This document shows positions 7,203 to 10,545 of a stretch of 10,545 nucleotides of DNA, piece by piece. The notes under the pieces are model-generated. The model searched no databases. It was not told where the DNA came from and saw only the letters and a list, made by a program, of their open reading frames with translations. Numbering within the stretch: position 1 is the stretch's first letter; each line of letters opens with the position of its first letter. The position numbers and the translations under genes are program-made. The stretch lies in the NCBI GenBank assembly GCA_037382205.1, contig JARRQD010000235.1, positions 1-10,545 of the forward strand, written 5' to 3'. The stretch is from Thiodiazotropha sp037382205 (GTDB lineage Bacteria; Pseudomonadota; Gammaproteobacteria; Chromatiales; Chromatiaceae).

Positions 7203-7404
7203 TAAATCCCTTATAACTCATATGGTTATATATTAAATTGAAGCTACTGATATCTTTACAACTTGTTGTTTTTTAAGTGTGCAGGGATAGCCTATTGTGG
7301 AGAGATGTTTTTAGGAAGTTGGGACAATAAATGATAATTCTGATAGTGCTGTGAGAAACAACTACACTTAAATTCGAACGATTGCATGGGGCAAATAACA
7401 CAAT
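7065..7404. repeat. Cluster of CACAAT/ATTGTG hexamers, candidate upstream activator sites
   Basis: Copies are CACAAT at 7065-7070, 7121-7126 and 7399-7404, and ATTGTG at 7108-7113 and 7294-7299. The pair 7108-7126 is a dyad (attgtg, 7 bases, cacaat). They lie 30-370 bases upstream of the sigma54 promoter, the range over which enhancer-binding proteins act. Confidence 0.4.
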
Positions 7405-7435
7405 TATCTGTTTATTTTTAACAGCCATACTGATA

Positions 7436-7452
7436 TTGGGCTAAAACTTGCA
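7436..7452 (+). promoter_or_regulatory. Sigma54 (-24/-12) promoter for the flavoprotein gene
   Basis: The sequence TTGGGCTAAAACTTGCA has GG at 7438-7439 and GC at 7450-7451 with exactly 10 bases between, matching the TTGGCACN5TTGCA pattern at the invariant positions. Transcription would start near 7463, leaving a leader of about 65 bases before the ATG at 7530. A sigma54-dependent activator is encoded 2 kb away, which supports the assignment. Confidence 0.78.
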
Positions 7453-7529
7453 TGTAAGACTGGTGGGTTTAATAAATTCACTTACTCAAATCATAACTAC
7501 TTATAACCACCCATTAAGGTGATATATCC

Positions 7530-8693
7530 ATGTATCCTCAAGACCTGGAGTCTATTCTTGAGCAGGTCCAGCATATTGCGAAAGGGGTTGTCGCTAAAAA
7601 TGCATCAGATGTAGATCAACAAGCACGTTGGCCTGTTGAGGGTCTCCGTGCATTGCAACAAGCAGGCATTGCGGGATTGACTGTGCCTGTAGAGTATGGA
7701 GGCCTTGGGCACGGTTCTTTTGCTGTTGCTCAAGTATGTGAATTGCTTGGGCAGGAGTGTGCCTCCACTGCAATGTGCTTCGGTATGCACTGCGTCGGAT
7801 CGGCAGTGCTATCGGCCAAGGCGACGACAGACCAGCAAGAACGCTTCTTGCGACCGATAGCATCTGGGAAACATCTCACGACCCTTTCATTAAGCGAAGC
7901 GGGAACAGGCTCCCATTTCTATATACCCAGCACTCGTTTGGATGCGGTTACACCAGAAATGTATCATGTGACGGGTACCAAGACTTTCGTAACCAATGGG
8001 CAGCATGCTGATTCCTATGTCATATCGACTGTAGCTGCTGATATTGATGGCCCGATGGGTGAGTTTTCCTGCATCGTTGTGCCGTCAGATGCTGAAGGGT
8101 TGTCATGGGGGCCGCCCTGGTCGGGATTGGGAATGCGAGGAAATTGCTCAACCAGTCTCAGACTCGACAAGGTACCTGTTCATCGAGCCAATTTACTTGG
8201 TGAGGAGGGAGATCAGATCTGGTATGTATTTCAGGTAGTTGCGCCAATATTTCTGATGGCAATGACTGGAACTTACCTGGGCATCGCAAGCAATGCGCTG
8301 GAAGAGGCAAGGATTCATTTGCTTGAGCGACAATACACTGAAAGTGGTACAGGTCTCGCTCAGCTCAGTATTGTACAGCATCGACTGGGCACACTTTGGG
8401 GTATGCTGGAGCGTTCGCGACGTCTCTGCTATCACGCAGCTGCAATATTCGATGCTGGGGACCCTGATGCGCTTCCAACAGTTTTTACCGCGAAGGCTGA
8501 AGTTTCTGATTGTACAGTCAACATTATCAATGAAGTCATGACGTTAATGGGTGGAGTTGCCTACCGTGACGACTCCCGTCTGCACCAGTTGTTAAGAGAT
8601 GCACGAGCGGCTCATGTTATGGCGCCAACCACGGATATGCTGCGTATATGGACTGGTCGAGTATTACTCGGATTGCCAATTCTGGGGACATGA
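7530..8693 (+). CDS. Acyl-CoA dehydrogenase-fold flavoprotein lacking the usual catalytic glutamate
   Basis: This 387-residue protein has the length and fold pattern of acyl-CoA dehydrogenases, FAD enzymes that oxidise acyl-CoA thioesters. Seen in order: an N-terminal helical domain with GLTVPVEYGGLG (49-60), the flavin-binding strand LSLSEAGTGSHF (119-130) and KTFVTNGQHADSYV (151-164), then the C-terminal helical domain with LMGGVAYRDDSRLHQLLRDAR. At the position of the catalytic glutamate of short- and medium-chain enzymes (usually EGT) it reads APTTDM with A365, and the alternative glutamate of isovaleryl-type enzymes, before the YLGIA helix, also seems absent. It may therefore be a variant dehydrogenase or one of the fold's oxygenase or oxidase relatives. 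An AAGGTGA ribosome site lies 7 bases before the ATG, and a sigma54 promoter lies upstream. Substrate unknown. Confidence 0.85.
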   Translation: MYPQDLESILEQVQHIAKGVVAKNASDVDQQARWPVEGLRALQQAGIAGLTVPVEYGGLGHGSFAVAQVCELLGQECASTAMCFGMHCVGSAVLSAKATTDQQERFLRPIASGKHLTTLSLSEAGTGSHFYIPSTRLDAVTPEMYHVTGTKTFVTNGQHADSYVISTVAADIDGPMGEFSCIVVPSDAEGLSWGPPWSGLGMRGNCSTSLRLDKVPVHRANLLGEEGDQIWYVFQVVAPIFLMAMTGTYLGIASNALEEARIHLLERQYTESGTGLAQLSIVQHRLGTLWGMLERSRRLCYHAAAIFDAGDPDALPTVFTAKAEVSDCTVNIINEVMTLMGGVAYRDDSRLHQLLRDARAAHVMAPTTDMLRIWTGRVLLGLPILGT

Positions 8694-8727
8694 ATCGTCA
8701 ACCAAGCCATGAAAAGATAGACAAATA

Positions 8728-8856
8728 ATGAAGCAAGGCGATAATTTATGTAAGGTTGTTGATAACAGCATTGATGCTGTGTCTGGAAAAAAATCGTCCA
8801 ATTCTATTATCGGCAACGTAGTGATTCTGAATGTTGGGCAAGATATTTGGACTTGA
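8728..8856 (+). pseudogene. Frame-shifted N-terminal fragment of the histidine kinase (pseudo-receiver beta-1)
   Basis: This 42-codon frame, 34 bases after the flavoprotein stop, ends at TGA 8854-8856. Its tail, GNVVILNVGQDIWT, looks like the first strand of a response-regulator-like fold. The kinase frame, one base offset, opens only at 8831 and begins with a piece resembling the end of helix 2 and strand 3 (LEQGRIRIDALLLGL). The simplest reading is one gene starting near 8728 that lost roughly 30 codons, not a multiple of three bases, between 8831 and 8853. The ribosome site before 8728 is weak. Confidence 0.5.
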
Positions 8857-10545
8857 GCAGGGGCGGATTCGAATTGATGCGCTTTTACTTGGATTAAGCC
8901 TTGAAAAGCCAGTAAGAATTGCACAACGCATTCATTCGTTGGGTATTGATATCCCCGTATTGATACTTTCCGAGCCGGAAAGATATAGCCATCTAAAGCA
9001 CGCTCTTAAGTTTGCTCCTTTTATTGGAAATGATGTTCTTATTTGTTCAACCGATAAACTATTAGAGTTACCAACTAAATTGTTGGGAGCCGTAGAAAAA
9101 GTGCAAAAAAGACGGCGTCACAAGGGCTCGGTGGAAGCAGCTCAGGCTACGTTGGGAGCGATTGCCGGACAGCGGCCACAAATTACGTACTATTATGAGC
9201 GCCTACTCGACAGAGTTCCGATTGGTGTTCTGAACATCAACATTAATGGATCGATACTAAATTTAAATCGTCATGCCTGTCAGGTTTTGAATATTAATGA
9301 GCGTGATGCGCTGGGTACGCCCCTTTTTGAGCTTTTCTCAACGAAAGAGCATTGCCGATTGCAGGGTGTGATTGCACGCAGTGCTGCACCCCTGGGTAGA
9401 AGGGATTCCGAAATATTTCAGATAGCGGGCAAACAAAATCATTATGTGGAGCTCAATGCCTCCTCGCTGGTGGACCGCTCAGGTCAGTTAGGTGCTACCA
9501 TCATTTTGCAAGATGTTACAGATCATATCCGTGCTGAAGAGGGAAGAAATAACGCATTAAATGAACTTCGTGCGAGTGAGCATCGATACCGTGAACTTGT
9601 AGAGACAATGAGCGAGGCATTAGCCTCTACTGATTCTAATTTTAGAATAACCTTTGTCAACCAGAGGTTTTGTGATTTGTTTGGCTACTCTAATGACGAA
9701 ATAATAGGGATGCCGTTGATCGACCTTGTGCATAAAGATTATAAGGAGATCATGTCTCAGCTGATGGCAGCAAGTCCATGTGTAAACCAAGAGAGTTTAG
9801 AGACAGCCTGGCTAAGTAAGGATAAGCAGCTCATTTATACACTAACCTCACCTAAGTCGATTTTTGACGAAAATAACAGATATATTGGATGCCTAGGCGT
9901 TTTTACCGATATCACTGACCGAAAAGAGGTAGAGCGCCGGGAAAAATTACACATGCTTGAGTTAGCTCAGGCCTCCAGGGTCTCTACCATAGGTGAAATG
10001 AGTAGCCAAATTGCGCATGAACTAGCCCAGCCTTTAAGCGCAATCGGAGGGTTAAGCGCTGCTTTATTGAAACTCCATAGCGTAGGTTCGGCTTCGCATG
10101 AGGAGATCGCAGAAAATCTTACGGCGATTCAGGAACAAGCTAGCCGTGCGCGTGAGATAATTATACGGTTACGTGACTTTGTAAGAAATGATGAGCTTCG
10201 CCAAGTACCAATAAATATAAATGAACTGATATATTCAGTAATTCGTTTAGCTAATGTTGATGCGAGATGGAATGGTATAACGGTATCGATAGAATTGGAT
10301 GAAGCGATTCCCAGTGTCACAGGTGATGGGATACTGGTTGAACAGGTCTTACTGAATCTGGTTAGAAATGCATGCCATGCTATGCAGGAAAGCAGCAAAC
10401 GAACGAAGAGATTAACGATTAGCAGCCGTCAACTTGACTCACACCATATACAGGTGACGGTGGAAGATACTGGGCCCGGACTTGATGAAACAATGCTAAA
10501 ACAAGTATGTCAGCCCTTTTTTAGCACAAAAGAGGAAGGAATGGG
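8831..10545 (+). CDS. PAS-PAS sensor histidine kinase, FixL-like, partial at right edge
   Basis: This kinase is open to the window end (571 codons visible) and likely phosphorylates an unseen partner regulator. From M1 at 8831: residues about 5-75 resemble the second half of a receiver domain (RIDALLLGL, IPVLILSEPER), with glycine where the phospho-acceptor aspartate would be. Two PAS domains follow, at about 120-235 (RVPIGVLNINING) and 249-370 (MSEALASTDSNFRITFVNQRF, then GVFTDITDRK). The HisKA domain has H396 in IAHELAQPLSAIGG, the form seen in FixL-type kinases. The ATPase domain has its N-box around N513 (LNLVRNACHAM) and EDTGPGLDE at 545-553; the window cuts it at the second glycine box. 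No transmembrane segment is visible, so it should be cytoplasmic. ATG 8831 is only the first start in this frame, has no ribosome site, and is probably not the original start. Probably cotranscribed with the flavoprotein gene. Confidence 0.85.
   Translation, partial: MLGKIFGLEQGRIRIDALLLGLSLEKPVRIAQRIHSLGIDIPVLILSEPERYSHLKHALKFAPFIGNDVLICSTDKLLELPTKLLGAVEKVQKRRRHKGSVEAAQATLGAIAGQRPQITYYYERLLDRVPIGVLNININGSILNLNRHACQVLNINERDALGTPLFELFSTKEHCRLQGVIARSAAPLGRRDSEIFQIAGKQNHYVELNASSLVDRSGQLGATIILQDVTDHIRAEEGRNNALNELRASEHRYRELVETMSEALASTDSNFRITFVNQRFCDLFGYSNDEIIGMPLIDLVHKDYKEIMSQLMAASPCVNQESLETAWLSKDKQLIYTLTSPKSIFDENNRYIGCLGVFTDITDRKEVERREKLHMLELAQASRVSTIGEMSSQIAHELAQPLSAIGGLSAALLKLHSVGSASHEEIAENLTAIQEQASRAREIIIRLRDFVRNDELRQVPININELIYSVIRLANVDARWNGITVSIELDEAIPSVTGDGILVEQVLLNLVRNACHAMQESSKRTKRLTISSRQLDSHHIQVTVEDTGPGLDETMLKQVCQPFFSTKEEGM

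Larger units (their letters stand above)
6737..7529. promoter_or_regulatory. Gene-free divergent regulatory region
   Basis: This stretch of 793 bases between the divergent FadL and flavoprotein genes has no credible gene; the longest frame, 65 codons from a TTG at 7039, has no ribosome site or recognisable protein. It contains a 9-bp dyad at 6976-6998, five CACAAT/ATTGTG hexamers between 7065 and 7404, three ACATTCAA octamers between 7022 and 7202, and a sigma54 promoter at 7436-7452. No sigma54 match was found facing the FadL gene. Confidence 0.7.

Noticed and set aside
7039..7236. 65-codon frame in the divergent intergenic region
   Set aside because: It has a TTG start, no ribosome binding site, no recognisable domain, and overlaps the repeated regulatory motifs.
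7530..8693. DmdC (methylthiopropanoyl-CoA dehydrogenase) as a source of methanethiol
   Set aside because: DmdC proteins are much longer (near 600 residues) and keep a dehydrogenase active site. This protein has 387 residues and lacks the catalytic glutamate, and no DmdA, DmdB or DmdD is in the window.
1..10545. CRISPR arrays, tRNA or rRNA genes, insertion sequences
   Set aside because: No regularly spaced repeats, cloverleaf-like sequence, transposase gene or terminal inverted repeats were seen; the only long repeat is the 27-bp inverted pair in mtoX.

Overview
The window looks like a Gammaproteobacterium of moderate GC, judged by eye from its gene families, codon usage and regulators; no rRNA, tRNA or other phylogenetic marker is present, so the placement is tentative. 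Its left third is a methanethiol oxidase locus: mtoX (a secreted SBP56-family, copper-dependent methanethiol oxidase) followed by one long exported protein that joins a SCO1/SenC copper-chaperone domain to a MauG/cytochrome c peroxidase domain. SCO and MauG genes next to mtoX are the known signature of bacterial methanethiol oxidase loci.

The middle holds two minus-strand genes: a FadL-family outer membrane channel (5480-6736) and, downstream of it, an AcoR-like sigma54-dependent activator (3449-5386) that converges on the SCO-MauG gene. A gene-free region of about 790 bases (6737-7529) separates the FadL gene from rightward genes. It contains repeated short motifs, a perfect 9-bp dyad and a well-matched -24/-12 (sigma54) promoter at 7436-7452. 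That promoter faces an acyl-CoA dehydrogenase-fold flavoprotein (7530-8693), which is followed by a PAS-PAS-histidine kinase running off the right edge of the window.

A reasonable reading is a sigma54-regulated module for uptake (FadL) and oxidation (flavoprotein) of a hydrophobic or sulfur-containing organic compound, with methanethiol detoxification or use by MtoX alongside. The substrate cannot be read from the sequence.

The most striking observation is that three of the six genes carry visible lesions. (1) mtoX is stopped early by an exact 27-bp inverted copy of its own sequence (1294-1320 copied at 1394-1420); beyond the insert the missing C-terminus continues in frame to 1503. (2) The MauG domain lacks the segment that should carry the second haem-binding CXXCH, with flanking conserved motifs fused in frame at about 2939/2940. 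(3) The histidine kinase's N-terminal pseudo-receiver is split between two frames at 8831-8856 with its middle missing. The flavoprotein also lacks a glutamate at both usual acyl-CoA dehydrogenase catalytic-base positions. The lesions may be real decay or assembly errors; read mapping across the three junctions would tell.
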